From: Pontibacter indicus
Lineage (GTDB): Bacteria > Bacteroidota > Bacteroidia > Cytophagales > Hymenobacteraceae
Length of the DNA: 64,000 bases
Direction: 5' to 3'
Assembly (NCBI RefSeq): GCF_900156345.1
Contig: NZ_FTPP01000001.1
Location: 372,001 to 436,000, forward strand
Position numbers and translations under genes: made by a program. The notes under the pieces were generated by a model. That model did no database searches and had not been told where the DNA came from. It saw only the letters and a list, made by a program, of their open reading frames with translations. Shown here one piece after another: positions 29,698 to 38,470 of the stretch (positions are counted from its first letter, which is position 1; each line of letters opens with the position of its first letter).

Positions 29698-31014
29698 CTA
29701 AGCGTTGTTTCTTCCTTTGACAGATAATATAGCCTTTAAATATAAAAGGTTAATGGATCTTGTGCTTTTGAAAATAAAATTACTCAAAAAGGAAGAGATT
29801 GCATAAGAGATTAGTGTAGCCGTGGCAACTCCATTGATTCCATAAGCAGGGATAAGGATAATATTCAGAATTATGTTTGAAGTAAGGCCCAGTATGGTTC
29901 TGTACAGCGTTTCTTTTGATTTACCTTCTATTACCAACTGCTGACTGCTGGCGACACCCAAAAAAATAAAAACGGTGGACCAGACATGGATGCGTAAGAC
30001 AGGTATAGCGTCCTGGTACTGCTGCCCATATAGCAAAGAAATGATAATGGGGCTGAGTACCGTTGTCACGATAGCCAAGGCAAAGCTGCTATAGATCAGG
30101 ATGCTGTAAAGCTTAGCTAATCTACTATGGTATAAAAGGGTGTCTTTGCTTGCGTTCACCAATGATGGGAACATGGAGTTTGTAATCACGACCGGCAGAA
30201 TCGAGAATAGCTCCGTAATACGAACCGCAGCGGAATAATTTCCGACAGAAACCGATCCCAGCATATTTTTTATCATCAACTGGTCGATGCGCATATAGGC
30301 TATAACAGTAAGGGCAGAGATAACCAGTGGCCAGCTGGACTGCATGAGTGATCTGGCAATAGCGGTATCCCATTTCCAGGTGGCTATTTTTATTGCCAGG
30401 CCTTTATAGGCGTACCCTAATAAAAACAGTGCAGCCAGTCCTATATCTAACAAAATTGCGAAGGCAAAGTAGCTTACCGGATAATCATTAAGGAGAAGGT
30501 ATACTTTAAATAAGGAAGATAAAACTAAAGCCGAGTTTTTAAGAATGACCGAAATTTTTGATTTCAGGTGGGCTTGTAAATACAAATCCACGACATCGAC
30601 TGACTGAAAGACCAGACTGAAGCCAAGAATAACAATTATTGTGAAAGATTGTGGGTCTGCTTCGTAATCTAAGGCAAAGGATGAAGCAATAACAACTGCA
30701 AGTGCAACGATTGCTCCAGTGAGCCTCAGTAAAAAGCCAGTGCCAAGAAGCTTGTGTTTTTCATGCTCCCCGCTTACAATTTCCTTCACTAAGGTCGTAT
30801 CGAGTCCTAGGCTGACAAAGGCAGAAAATATGGCGATAAACGCTTGGCCATAATTCAGTTTACCGAACTGTTCTGGCCCAAGGTACCTCGCTATCCAAAT
30901 GCCAATGATCAGGCCGGAACCCATTCTCAGCCCCTTGTCAAAAAGTAACCAAAGAATATTGGTTGCTATTTTACTGGATCTCAGCTCTAAAACTTTATTT
31001 ACAATGGTAGTCAT
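29698..31014 (-). CDS. oligosaccharide flippase (Wzx-like, MATE/MOP superfamily)
   Basis: 438 residues with about 12-14 hydrophobic segments. It starts with NILWLLFDKGLRMGSGLIIGIWIARYLGPEQFGKLNYGQAF, the typical first block of polysaccharide flippases. It would move the lipid-linked repeat unit across the inner membrane. It is the first gene of the minus-strand glycan run that ends at 21218. The promoter must lie in the 265 bp gap to the divergent Wzz-like gene, but I saw no exact box on this strand. Confidence 0.93.
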   Translation of the reverse strand: MTTIVNKVLELRSSKIATNILWLLFDKGLRMGSGLIIGIWIARYLGPEQFGKLNYGQAFIAIFSAFVSLGLDTTLVKEIVSGEHEKHKLLGTGFLLRLTGAIVALAVVIASSFALDYEADPQSFTIIVILGFSLVFQSVDVVDLYLQAHLKSKISVILKNSALVLSSLFKVYLLLNDYPVSYFAFAILLDIGLAALFLLGYAYKGLAIKIATWKWDTAIARSLMQSSWPLVISALTVIAYMRIDQLMIKNMLGSVSVGNYSAAVRITELFSILPVVITNSMFPSLVNASKDTLLYHSRLAKLYSILIYSSFALAIVTTVLSPIIISLLYGQQYQDAIPVLRIHVWSTVFIFLGVASSQQLVIEGKSKETLYRTILGLTSNIILNIILIPAYGINGVATATLISYAISSFLSNFIFKSTRSINLLYLKAILSVKGRNNA

Positions 31015-31301
31015 CAGACACCTCAGCCATTGTACTACCTACATGGCGAGTAGTATAGTATGTGGCCTGCTAAAATTATGGTTATAACACACTAATTTAG
31101 AGTAACCCATTTATGCTAGCTACCACTGGGACTGGATAAGCAAATAATCTGTTAATCTCTTTAGAAGGCTGATTTGCAGTTCCTGGCACCCGACTAGCAA
31201 TTTTGATCACTACTGCGCGTGTGCTTGAAAGCAGTGAAAAAATCCTTTTTCAAACGGAATGCAAAGCTATTAAAAATATTTGCCTTTTAATATGGTAAAT
31301 A

Positions 31302-31330
31302 TTGCATCTGAAATTTTAGCAGTATATTTG
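31302..31330 (+). promoter_or_regulatory. Bacteroidota-type promoter of the Wzz-like gene
   Basis: TTG at 31302-31304 and TATATTTG at 31323-31330, an exact TAnnTTTG, with an 18 bp spacer. It lies inside the longest open frame of the Wzz-like gene, so translation must begin downstream, at 31346 or 31370. Confidence 0.65.
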
Positions 31331-31345
31331 GCAAATTTCGATGTT

Positions 31346-32245
31346 ATGCAACAATTAAAAGAGCGCGAGCAAATGTCTAAGGCAAATGATGAGGTAGATC
31401 TAATTGTTTTAATTGATTTAATAAGGAAGTTCTTTAATAAAATCGGCAGAGGCATTGCTTTCACTTTCAAAGCTGCTAAGAATAACATTGGCTTACTTCT
31501 GATTTTCATATTGTTAGGGAGCGGAATTGGCTACGGGTTGTCTCTGATAACCAAAGCTTATTATACCTCTTCCATGACCCTGATGCTGGCTAACATCCGA
31601 AATGAATTCATTGAAGACCAATTGAATAAGCTATCGTTAATGGTGGCTGAAGAGAACTACGAAGCTGTGGCAGAGAGGCTGGACATCGACACCGAGGCTG
31701 CCCGACAGATTAAAAAGATGAGCTTCTCTAATCTGGACCAGGATAGAATCGAAAAGGATAGCGTTCTGACCGGTTCACCTTTCCGGATCGAGCTGTCTTT
31801 ATACGATAGATCCCTTTTTGAAACAATGGAGCCTGCCCTGACCAGCTACCTGGAAAACAACCGGTATTTTGCCAGACAGAAACGAATAAAGCAGCGCCAG
31901 GTAGAGAGCATGGTTTCCAAGCTGAAGGGCGAAATCTCCTCTATTGACAGCATGAAAACAAATGTAGGAGAACCCAGAGGCCCGGTAAACGGATTTGTAT
32001 ATGGACAGCCGATTGACCCGACCAATTTATACCGAGAAAGTATCACCATGTACAAGGAGCAGGTGAAGCTGGAGGCTGATCTGGAGAAGCTTGACAACGT
32101 GGAAATTGTAACAGGATTTGTTCCTCGCCTGCGACCAACAGGACCAAAGGTGCTGAATCACATCGCTATCGGTGCCCTTGTGTCATTGTTGATTGGCTGC
32201 ATCGTAGCAGTAAACCGTGAATCCAATAAGCAGGCAACTGTTTAA
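31346..32245 (+). CDS. Wzz-like polysaccharide chain-length protein
   Basis: 299 residues from ATG 31346. The frame is open from 31280, but a strong promoter sits at 31302-31330, so the earlier ATG is unlikely. MSKAND at 31370 is another option. A cytoplasmic N-terminus is followed by a membrane helix (NIGLLLIFILLGSGIGYGLSLI), a periplasmic helical region (KLSLMVAEENYEAVAERLD, KRIKQRQVESMVSKLKGEISSI), and a C-terminal membrane helix (HIAIGALVSLLIGCIVAV). This is the Wzz topology, without the tyrosine-kinase domain of BY-kinases. It is encoded divergently from the flippase run. Confidence 0.85.
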   Translation: MQQLKEREQMSKANDEVDLIVLIDLIRKFFNKIGRGIAFTFKAAKNNIGLLLIFILLGSGIGYGLSLITKAYYTSSMTLMLANIRNEFIEDQLNKLSLMVAEENYEAVAERLDIDTEAARQIKKMSFSNLDQDRIEKDSVLTGSPFRIELSLYDRSLFETMEPALTSYLENNRYFARQKRIKQRQVESMVSKLKGEISSIDSMKTNVGEPRGPVNGFVYGQPIDPTNLYRESITMYKEQVKLEADLEKLDNVEIVTGFVPRLRPTGPKVLNHIAIGALVSLLIGCIVAVNRESNKQATV

Positions 32246-32264
32246 AACTTTCATATTAATAAAT

Positions 32265-32303
32265 GCAAAATCCCCGCCTCTATTTAAGAGGCGGGGATTT
32301 TGC
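32265..32303. terminator. bidirectional terminator between the Wzz-like gene and GNAT-nitrilase gene
   Basis: A 17 bp perfect stem (arms 32265-32281 and 32287-32303, GCAAAATCCCCGCCTCT and complement) with a 5-base loop. It ends in T4 on the plus strand and A-rich on the left for the minus strand. Confidence 0.88.
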
Positions 32304-32321
32304 GTTAACAGCGGGATGTAC

Positions 32322-33872
32322 TTACTCCTCCTGCCTCACAACCCAGCTCAGATTATACAAATCCTTTCTACGGTCTTTCAGGTTTCTAACACTTCCGGCT
32401 GTATTCAGGTCCTTAAGCAGGTCCAGGTCCAGGTCGGCGATCAGGGTCATCTCGGTGTTTGGAGTGGCTTCTGCTACTACCGCGTCGTGTGGGAAAGCGA
32501 AGTCGGAAGGGGAGAAGACGGCTGACTGGGAATACTGGATGTCCATGTTCTCTACCTTCGGCAGGTTGCCCACGCTGCCCGTAATTGCCACATAGCACTC
32601 GTTCTCGATGGCGCGGGCCTGGGCACAGAGGCGCACCCGCAGGTAGGCATTTTTGGTGTCCGTCCAGAAAGGCACGAAGAGTATCTTCATGTCCATGTCG
32701 GAGAGCATACGGGCTAGCTCCGGGAACTCCACGTCGTAGCAGATCAAGATGCCAATCTTGCCAATGTCCGTGTCGAAAATCTTCAGTTTGTGGCCGCCGC
32801 GCATACCCCAGTAGTGCGACTCATCCGGTGTGACGTGCAGTTTGTACTGCTTGTCGTAGGTGCCGTCGCGGCGACAGAGGTAGCTCACGTTGTAGAGCTT
32901 GTTGTCGTAATACTCCGGCATGCTGCCTGCAATGATATTGATGTTGTAGGAGAGGGCCATGTGGATCATGCGCTCCCGAATCTCATCCGTGTACTCGGCC
33001 ATACTTCGGATCGCTTCTGAAGGCGACTCCTCGTTGGTAAGGGCCATCAGCGGGGCGTTGAAAAACTCCGGGAACACCACCATGTCGGACTTGTAGGAGC
33101 TTACGGTGTCGACAAAGAACTCCACCTGCTGCATGAAATCGTCGATGTCTTTCACCGCACGCATCTGCCACTGCACAATACCGATCCGGACAACCTTCTT
33201 CTTGCCGCCCAGCACTTCCTCCTTCTCCTCGTAGTACACGTTGATCCACTCCAGCAAGGTGGCATAGGCGCGTGACTCGGTATCGTCCGGCAGGTAGCCT
33301 TTCAGGATCTTACGGACGTGAAAATCGTTGCTGAGCTGAAAGGACAGCACCGGGTCAGACAGCTCCTTGTTACGGACCATCTCGATGTACTTGGCCGGTG
33401 TTAGTTTATCAGCATAGTCCTTGTAGCCAGGTATACGGCCACCAGCGATGATGCCGCGCAGGTTCAGGTTTTCGCATATTTCTTTGCGGGCATCGTAAAG
33501 GCGGCGGCCCAGGCGCAGGTTGCGGTAGTCCGGGTGCACAAACACGTCGATGCCGTACAGGGTTTCGCCCTCCGGGTCGTGGGACTTAAATGTGCCCTTG
33601 TCGATGATCTGGTCATAGGTATGCTTGTCGCCATACACGCTGTAGTCCACAATCAGGCTGAGTGCCACGGCCACTACCTTGCCTTTGTCTTCGATACAGA
33701 TCTGCCCTTCGGGGAATTTTTTGAGGAGATTCGAAAACTCTTTGCGGGTCCAGGCACCGTCTATGTTAGAATAGACCATGTCCATGATCTCCTTTACTTC
33801 TTTGTAATCTTTGAGCTCCAGCTGGCGCAATAACAGCCTGTGCTCAGAGTTCGCTTCTATTTTTTCACTCAT
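32322..33872 (-). CDS. bifunctional GNAT N-acetyltransferase / carbon-nitrogen hydrolase
   Basis: 516 residues in two domains. Residues about 12-200 are a GNAT fold, with GIDVFVHPDYRNLRLGRRLYDARK as the acetyl-CoA-binding part. Residues about 227-510 are a nitrilase-superfamily domain with its triad: Glu269 (VVFPEF), Lys344 (YDKQYKLH) and Cys378 (ILICYDVEFPE). The domain order matches a known fusion found widely in Bacteroidota and proteobacteria. The hydrolase would split an amide or nitrile C-N bond. Whether the GNAT half acts on the same substrate is not known. The gene stands alone and is closed by the terminator at 32265. Confidence 0.92.
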   Translation of the reverse strand: MSEKIEANSEHRLLLRQLELKDYKEVKEIMDMVYSNIDGAWTRKEFSNLLKKFPEGQICIEDKGKVVAVALSLIVDYSVYGDKHTYDQIIDKGTFKSHDPEGETLYGIDVFVHPDYRNLRLGRRLYDARKEICENLNLRGIIAGGRIPGYKDYADKLTPAKYIEMVRNKELSDPVLSFQLSNDFHVRKILKGYLPDDTESRAYATLLEWINVYYEEKEEVLGGKKKVVRIGIVQWQMRAVKDIDDFMQQVEFFVDTVSSYKSDMVVFPEFFNAPLMALTNEESPSEAIRSMAEYTDEIRERMIHMALSYNINIIAGSMPEYYDNKLYNVSYLCRRDGTYDKQYKLHVTPDESHYWGMRGGHKLKIFDTDIGKIGILICYDVEFPELARMLSDMDMKILFVPFWTDTKNAYLRVRLCAQARAIENECYVAITGSVGNLPKVENMDIQYSQSAVFSPSDFAFPHDAVVAEATPNTEMTLIADLDLDLLKDLNTAGSVRNLKDRRKDLYNLSWVVRQEE

Positions 33873-33974
33873 ATGTCAGGTATGGGGTTGCTTGCTACGG
33901 GTATACGTGAAGCAAGTATCGTTTTGATATGATATTTTAATATAAAGCGGTTATTCCCGCTTTCAGGCAAATTT

Positions 33975-34009
33975 AAAAAGAAAAAGCGCAGCTTTGACAC
34001 TGCGCTTTT
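33975..34009 (-). terminator. scoB terminator
   Basis: Hairpin with arms AAAAGCGCAG (33982-33991) and CTGCGCTTTT (34000-34009), followed on the minus strand by a T-rich run. It is placed 21 bp after the scoB stop. Confidence 0.85.
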
Positions 34010-34030
34010 GTTAGCATAGGTATAGCTATT

Positions 34031-34687
34031 CTAGAGCTGCACTTCCGGAATCTCTCCTTCCACGATCAGGCGTCCTTCGGTAGCCTTCTGAATTTCTTCC
34101 ACTGTTACGCCGGGTGCGCGTTCCAGCAGCTTAAATCCATCTCCCGTTACTTCGATCACGGCCAGGTCCGTTACGATTTTCTTGATGCACTTAAGGCCTG
34201 TGATGGGCAGGGTACACTCCTTCAGCAGTTTGGAGGAACCGTCGCGTGCCGTGTGCTGCATGGCCACAATGATGTTTTTGGCAGAGGCCACCAGGTCCAT
34301 GGCACCGCCCATCCCTTTCACCATCTTGCCTGGTATCTTCCAGTTGGCGATGTCGCCCTGTTCCGATACCTCCATGGCGCCCAGGATGGTCAGGTCTACG
34401 TGCTCGCCCCGGATCATGCCAAAGCTCTCGGCAGAGCTGAAAATAGAGGAGCCAGGCAGCGTCGTGATTGTCTGCTTACCCGCATTGATCAGGTCGGCGT
34501 CCACTTTGTCCTCGGTAGGGAAGGGGCCCATGCCCAGCAGTCCGTTTTCCGACTGCAGCACCACTTCCACACCCTCCGGAATGTAGTTGGCCACCAGCGT
34601 AGGTATACCAATGCCCAAGTTCACATACATCCCATTCTTTACTTCTTTTGCGATTCGCTTCGCTATCTGATTTTTATCTAAAGCCAT
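34031..34687 (-). CDS. scoB: 3-oxoacid CoA-transferase, subunit B
   Basis: 218 residues. It has [22 protein letters not shown] and [14 protein letters not shown], with Glu in SENGLLG forming the covalent glutamyl-CoA intermediate, and [19 protein letters not shown]. With subunit A it moves CoA between succinate and acetoacetate or a related 3-oxoacid. Normally scoA and scoB are adjacent. Here a four-helix-bundle gene (34754-35110) flanked by inverted repeats lies between them. Confidence 0.93.
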   Translation of the reverse strand: MALDKNQIAKRIAKEVKNGMYVNLGIGIPTLVANYIPEGVEVVLQSENGLLGMGPFPTEDKVDADLINAGKQTITTLPGSSIFSSAESFGMIRGEHVDLTILGAMEVSEQGDIANWKIPGKMVKGMGGAMDLVASAKNIIVAMQHTARDGSSKLLKECTLPITGLKCIKKIVTDLAVIEVTGDGFKLLERAPGVTVEEIQKATEGRLIVEGEIPEVQL

Positions 34688-34688
34688 G

Positions 34689-34730
34689 TTAATGTGCTGA
34701 TTAGTTAATGTGAAAATGTGCTAATTTTGA
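34689..34730 (+). repeat. left imperfect inverted repeat flanking the four-helix-bundle gene
   Basis: It starts TTAATGTGCTGATTAG and matches, in inverted orientation, the 42 bp at 35123-35164, which reads on the minus strand TTAATGTGCTAATTGG. About 30 of 42 positions agree by eye. It begins 2 bp upstream of the scoB start codon. Confidence 0.6.
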
Positions 34731-34753
34731 TCTAACAAGTTTTATGGCAAACA

Positions 34754-35110
34754 TTAATTCTTCTTGGAGGTCGAGATAATCCTTGATAAGAGCTTTTGAA
34801 TCTCGAGGAGTTTATCAAGCTTATCCGAAGTATCCGGCAGGCCTTTACTGTATTTGCAGAGAAGAAGCCAATATTCTGTTTCCTTCGCCTCCTTGGCAGA
34901 TATTTTGAGCTTATGAATAAAATCCGCCTTACTTTCGGCATGCTGAGACTCCCACACATTAGCTCCGATGGAGGTGCCGCTCTTCAGTAACTGATTGGCA
35001 ATTACAAATTTTCTGCTGCTCTCAAGTGTATCCGTGTATTTGATAATATCAAGTGCAAACAAGAAAGACTTATTTACAATAGGATTATTACTTATCGAGA
35101 TCTCAGTCAT
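34754..35110 (-). CDS. four-helix-bundle protein (S23/23S rRNA intervening-sequence type)
   Basis: 118 residues, all helical: SFLFALDIIKYTDTLESSRKF, ANQLLKSGTSIGANVWESQHAES, DFIHKLKISAKEAKETEYWL and KLDKLLEIQKLLSRII. This is the S23 intervening-sequence-protein fold. Such genes often occur inside or near 23S rRNA, or free in Bacteroidota genomes. The role is unknown. It sits between scoB and scoA with inverted repeats at both ends, which suggests insertion as a small mobile unit. It is more AT-rich than its neighbours. Confidence 0.85.
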   Translation of the reverse strand: MTEISISNNPIVNKSFLFALDIIKYTDTLESSRKFVIANQLLKSGTSIGANVWESQHAESKADFIHKLKISAKEAKETEYWLLLCKYSKGLPDTSDKLDKLLEIQKLLSRIISTSKKN

Positions 35111-35122
35111 TGCAGGATTATT

Positions 35123-35164
35123 TAAGAATTAATCAATTACCACATCAGCCAATTAGCACATTAA
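35123..35164 (-). repeat. right imperfect inverted repeat flanking the four-helix-bundle gene
   Basis: Its outer end covers the scoA stop codon (TTA at 35161-35163 on the plus strand). It pairs with the left copy at 34689-34730. See the finding on this cassette. Confidence 0.6.
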
Positions 35165-35859
35165 ACAGTTCTAACTGTACGCTGTTCAATGCGTTTCTCA
35201 TACTTCTCGCCTTGGAAAATGCGCTGCACGTAGATGCCGGGGGTGTGGATCATGTTCGGGTCCAGTTCGCCGGCAGGTACCAGCTCTTCTACTTCTGCCA
35301 CGGTTATCTTGCCAGCAGCGGCCATCATCGGGTTGAAGTTACGGGCTGTGCCTTTGTAGATCAGGTTGCCGGCCGTGTCGCCCTTCCAGGCTTTTACAAA
35401 CGCGAAGTCCGCCTTCAGCCAGGTTTCCATCAGGTACATCTTGCCGTTGAACTCCCGGCTCTCTTTGCCTTCGCCCACCTCAGTGCCGTAACCGGCAGGG
35501 GTGAAGAAAGCAGGTATACCGGCACCGCCCGCACGAATGCGCTCTGCCAGTGTACCCTGAGGTATAAGCTCCACCTCCAGTTCGCCGCTCAGCAACTGCC
35601 GCTCGAATTCCGCATTCTCGCCCACGTAGCTGGCAATCATCTTCTTTACCTGGCGCTTCTGCAACAACAGACCAATGCCAAAATCGTCAACGCCGGCATT
35701 GTTCGAAATACAGGTCACGTCTTTTACCCCCAGGCGAAGCAGCTCTTGTATGGTATTCTCAGGTATACCGCACAGACCAAAGCCGCCCAGCATGAAGGTC
35801 ATGCCGTCCTGTACACCCTGCAGGGCCTCCTGCGCGTTCTTTACAGTTTTATTGATCAT
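35161..35859 (-). CDS. scoA: 3-oxoacid CoA-transferase, subunit A
   Basis: 232 residues. [20 protein letters not shown], then [15 protein letters not shown] and [19 protein letters not shown], are the family's N-terminal glycine-rich and NNAG blocks, and [16 protein letters not shown] is the CoA-contact loop. It acts as a heterotetramer with scoB. The two genes should form an operon, and the inserted four-helix-bundle gene separates their ends by 473 bp. The scoA stop codon is part of the right inverted repeat. Confidence 0.93.
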   Translation of the reverse strand: MINKTVKNAQEALQGVQDGMTFMLGGFGLCGIPENTIQELLRLGVKDVTCISNNAGVDDFGIGLLLQKRQVKKMIASYVGENAEFERQLLSGELEVELIPQGTLAERIRAGGAGIPAFFTPAGYGTEVGEGKESREFNGKMYLMETWLKADFAFVKAWKGDTAGNLIYKGTARNFNPMMAAAGKITVAEVEELVPAGELDPNMIHTPGIYVQRIFQGEKYEKRIEQRTVRTV

Positions 35860-35884
35860 AGTTTATGATGTGTTTACGTTCCGA

Positions 35885-35902
35885 CAGGTATAGCTATACC
35901 TG
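35885..35902. repeat. 18 bp perfect palindrome of two AGGTATA motifs
   Basis: The sequence CAGGTATAGCTATACCTG reads the same on both strands and lies 26 bp upstream of the scoA start. It could be an operator for scoA or just two opposed copies of the dispersed motif. Confidence 0.85.
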
Positions 35903-35949
35903 CAGTTGCAACGGTTAAACGATAGATTCTATAGAAAAGGTAATATAGA

Positions 35950-35982
35950 TAGAAAAAAAGCCATATACAACGTATGGCTTTT
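35950..35982 (-). terminator. terminator of the ftsX-ribF operon
   Basis: Arms AAAAGCCATA (35956-35965) and TATGGCTTTT (35973-35982), with a T7 run following on the minus strand. Located 40 bp after the ribF stop. Confidence 0.85.
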
Positions 35983-36022
35983 CGATTCGGGGTGAAATCG
36001 GTTTTAGAAGAGGTGAAATACC

Positions 36023-36952
36023 TTAAACGTCCAAGGCACGTATGGACGCTTCCTTGTCTTTCGCCAGTTGTGCCTTCAAGGCATCCAGTCCGGCGAACTT
36101 CTGCTCCTGGCGGAGCATTTTCACAAATTCCACGGTCAGGGTTTGCCCATAGAGGTCGCCCTCGAAGTTGATCAGGTGTGCTTCCAGGGTAAGGTGAGTA
36201 CCGTCTACCGTTGGACGGATGCCGATGTTCATCATACCGGGCTGGCGCTGACCAGCATGCCTTACCCAGACGGCGTACACGCCATAGGCAGGTATAAGCT
36301 TGTGGGGCGACGGCAGCGCCAGGTTGGCGGTCGGGTAACCGATGGTGCGACCCAGTTTGTTGCCTTCCACCACCGTAGAGGTTAGGCTGTAGGTATGGCC
36401 CAAGTAGCGGTTGGCGGTCGGTATATCACCAGACTCGATGGCCTTGCGTATTTTGGTGGAGCTCACGCCGACGTCGTCCACATCCTGGCGCGGAATCTCT
36501 TCCACCTCAAAGCCGTACTGCGCGGAGCGGGCTTTCAGGTGCTCGAAGCTGCCTTCGCGGTTTTTACCGAAACGGTGGTCGTAGCCAATAACAAGTACCT
36601 TGGTATGAATTGCCTTCACCAGCACTTCTTCAATAAAGGTACGGGAACTCAAACGCGAAAATTCTTTGGTGAAGGGGATGATCAGCAAGTAATCGATGCC
36701 GAAACTGCGCAACTGCTCAATGCGCTCCTCAATGGTAGAGAGCAGCCTCAGGTCATTGTCTTCCGGGAAGAGCACCAGCCGTGGGTGTGGCCAGTAGGTG
36801 ATGACCACGCTTTGTCCATTGGACAGGCGGGCGCGTTCTTTCACGCGCTGCAGGATCTTCTGGTGGCCTACATGCACGCCATCAAACGTGCCGCTGGTCA
36901 CCACCGGGAAACTCAGTTTGGGAAAATCAGCTATATCACGAATTACTTCCAT
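36023..36952 (-). CDS. ribF: bifunctional riboflavin kinase / FAD synthetase
   Basis: 309 residues. The N-terminal nucleotidyltransferase part has VVTSGTFDGVHVGHQKIL (the HxGH motif) and VIGYDHRFGKNREGS. The C-terminal kinase part has VVEGNKLGRTIGYPTANLAL. The protein converts riboflavin to FMN and then to FAD. It is the last gene of the ftsX-DUF3098-uppP-truB-ribF run and overlaps truB by 17 bp, so it is translationally coupled. No FMN riboswitch is seen upstream, consistent with a house-keeping operon. Confidence 0.95.
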   Translation of the reverse strand: MEVIRDIADFPKLSFPVVTSGTFDGVHVGHQKILQRVKERARLSNGQSVVITYWPHPRLVLFPEDNDLRLLSTIEERIEQLRSFGIDYLLIIPFTKEFSRLSSRTFIEEVLVKAIHTKVLVIGYDHRFGKNREGSFEHLKARSAQYGFEVEEIPRQDVDDVGVSSTKIRKAIESGDIPTANRYLGHTYSLTSTVVEGNKLGRTIGYPTANLALPSPHKLIPAYGVYAVWVRHAGQRQPGMMNIGIRPTVDGTHLTLEAHLINFEGDLYGQTLTVEFVKMLRQEQKFAGLDALKAQLAKDKEASIRALDV

Positions 36953-37631
36953 TCGCTTCGAGTTGAGCTCTTCTGATCTGCTGTATGTCTTCTATAGTGA
37001 GGGCGTCCTCCAGTTTATACTCCCCAATGCGGGTGCGCACGAGCGCAGACAAGTGGGCTCCAACACCTAGCTTCTGTCCTAAGTCATGCGCCAGGCTGCG
37101 GATGTAGGTACCTTTGCTGCAGATCACTTTAAAGGAGATGATTGCACCTTCAATGTTGGTAATCTCAAATGCCTTGATGGTGATGGTACGCGGTTTAAGC
37201 TCAGCCTCTTTGCCTTTGCGGGCCAGGTCATATGCTCTTTTGCCGTCGATCATCACAGCAGAGTAGATGGGAGGGATTTGCTCAATGGTGCCTACAAAGC
37301 TATCCGCAGCTGCCTGAATGTCGGCTGGGCTGAGATGGCTGATATCTTTGCTTTCGCTCACAGGCGTTTCCAGGTCGTAGGAGGGAGTAGTCTGGCCGAG
37401 CGTAATGGTGCCGGTATATTCCTTTTCCTGAGCCTGTATCTCGTCAATACGCTTGGTGAATTTGCCGGTGCACAGAATCAGCAGACCCGAAGCCAGTGGA
37501 TCGAGCGTGCCGGCATGGCCGATTTTTTTGACGCGGAGGGTGTTGCGCACCTTCTTCACCACGTCAAACGAGGTCCAGGTAAGCGGTTTGTCGAGCAACA
37601 GGATCTCGCCTGCTTCAAAGTTGTAGTCCAT
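36936..37631 (-). CDS. truB: tRNA pseudouridine-55 synthase
   Basis: 231 residues. Catalytic Asp44 is in HAGTLDPLASGLL, the family motif. Also present are LLLDKPLTWTSFDVV, KEYTGTITLGQTTPSYD and CSKGTYIRSLAHDLG. It modifies U55 in the T-loop of tRNAs. There is one base between it and the upstream uppP, and 17 bp overlap with ribF. Confidence 0.96.
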   Translation of the reverse strand: MDYNFEAGEILLLDKPLTWTSFDVVKKVRNTLRVKKIGHAGTLDPLASGLLILCTGKFTKRIDEIQAQEKEYTGTITLGQTTPSYDLETPVSESKDISHLSPADIQAAADSFVGTIEQIPPIYSAVMIDGKRAYDLARKGKEAELKPRTITIKAFEITNIEGAIISFKVICSKGTYIRSLAHDLGQKLGVGAHLSALVRTRIGEYKLEDALTIEDIQQIRRAQLEANGSNS

Positions 37632-37632
37632 G

Positions 37633-38466
37633 TTATACCCTTAAGTCAACACCCATAGCCAGCAGCGCCAGCAGTACTATACCTAACGCAATGCGATAGT
37701 ATCCGAACATCTTGAAGCCATACTTGGTCAGGAAGTTGATGAAGAACCTAATGGCGATCATGGCCACGATAAAGGCCACGATGTTGCCGATTAACAGCAG
37801 CCTGAGGTCATCGCCTGTGATCACGTCAAAGCTGTTCCTGATTTTTACGAGGTCGAAGGTGATGATGTCTGAGATATCCAGTTTGAGCAGGTCTTTCACC
37901 AGTTTGTACGAAGCAGCAGCCAACATAGTGGGCACTGCCAGGAAAAAGGAGAACTCCGCTGCCGCCTTCCGGTTTATACCTTGCGTCAGTCCCCCAATAA
38001 TAGAGGCAGCTGAGCGCGACACGCCCGGAATCATGGCGATGCACTGGAAAAAGCCGATCACCAGCGCATTCTTGTAGGTAATCTTGCTTTCCTGGGCATG
38101 GGCAAACCACTTGTCCACAAACAAAAGCACAACACCTCCTGCTACCAGCATTAGCGCTGTAATGAGCACGCTCTCCAACATGGCGTCCACTATGTCGTTG
38201 AGCAGAAAACCAATGACTGCCGCCGGGATAAAGGCGAAAATCAGTTTTTGGTAGAACGCAAAACTGTTGATAAAGCGCTTCCAATACAGCACTACCACCG
38301 ACAGGATGGCGCCAAACTGTATGTTCACGGCAAATATTTTGGTGATCGGGAGCTCGTTGATGCCCATCAGGGCCGAAGCGATGATCATGTGGCCTGTAGA
38401 AGATACAGGCAAAAATTCGGTAAGTCCTTCAACTATGGCTAAGATAATAGCCTGCCATTCACTCAT
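37633..38466 (-). CDS. uppP: undecaprenyl-diphosphate phosphatase
   Basis: 277 residues, eight or so membrane helices. Catalytic-site motifs [16 protein letters not shown] near the N-terminus and [14 protein letters not shown] in the second half are intact. It recycles the lipid carrier used for peptidoglycan and for the polysaccharide made by the locus at 19-32 kb. Its operon position between DUF3098 and truB is the conserved Bacteroidota order. Confidence 0.96.
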   Translation of the reverse strand: MSEWQAIILAIVEGLTEFLPVSSTGHMIIASALMGINELPITKIFAVNIQFGAILSVVVLYWKRFINSFAFYQKLIFAFIPAAVIGFLLNDIVDAMLESVLITALMLVAGGVVLLFVDKWFAHAQESKITYKNALVIGFFQCIAMIPGVSRSAASIIGGLTQGINRKAAAEFSFFLAVPTMLAAASYKLVKDLLKLDISDIITFDLVKIRNSFDVITGDDLRLLLIGNIVAFIVAMIAIRFFINFLTKYGFKMFGYYRIALGIVLLALLAMGVDLRV

Positions 38467-38470
38467 CTAA

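Noticed and set aside
36953..38470. FMN riboswitch upstream of ribF
   Set aside because: ribF is embedded in an operon, overlapping truB by 17 bp, so there is no untranslated leader to hold one.
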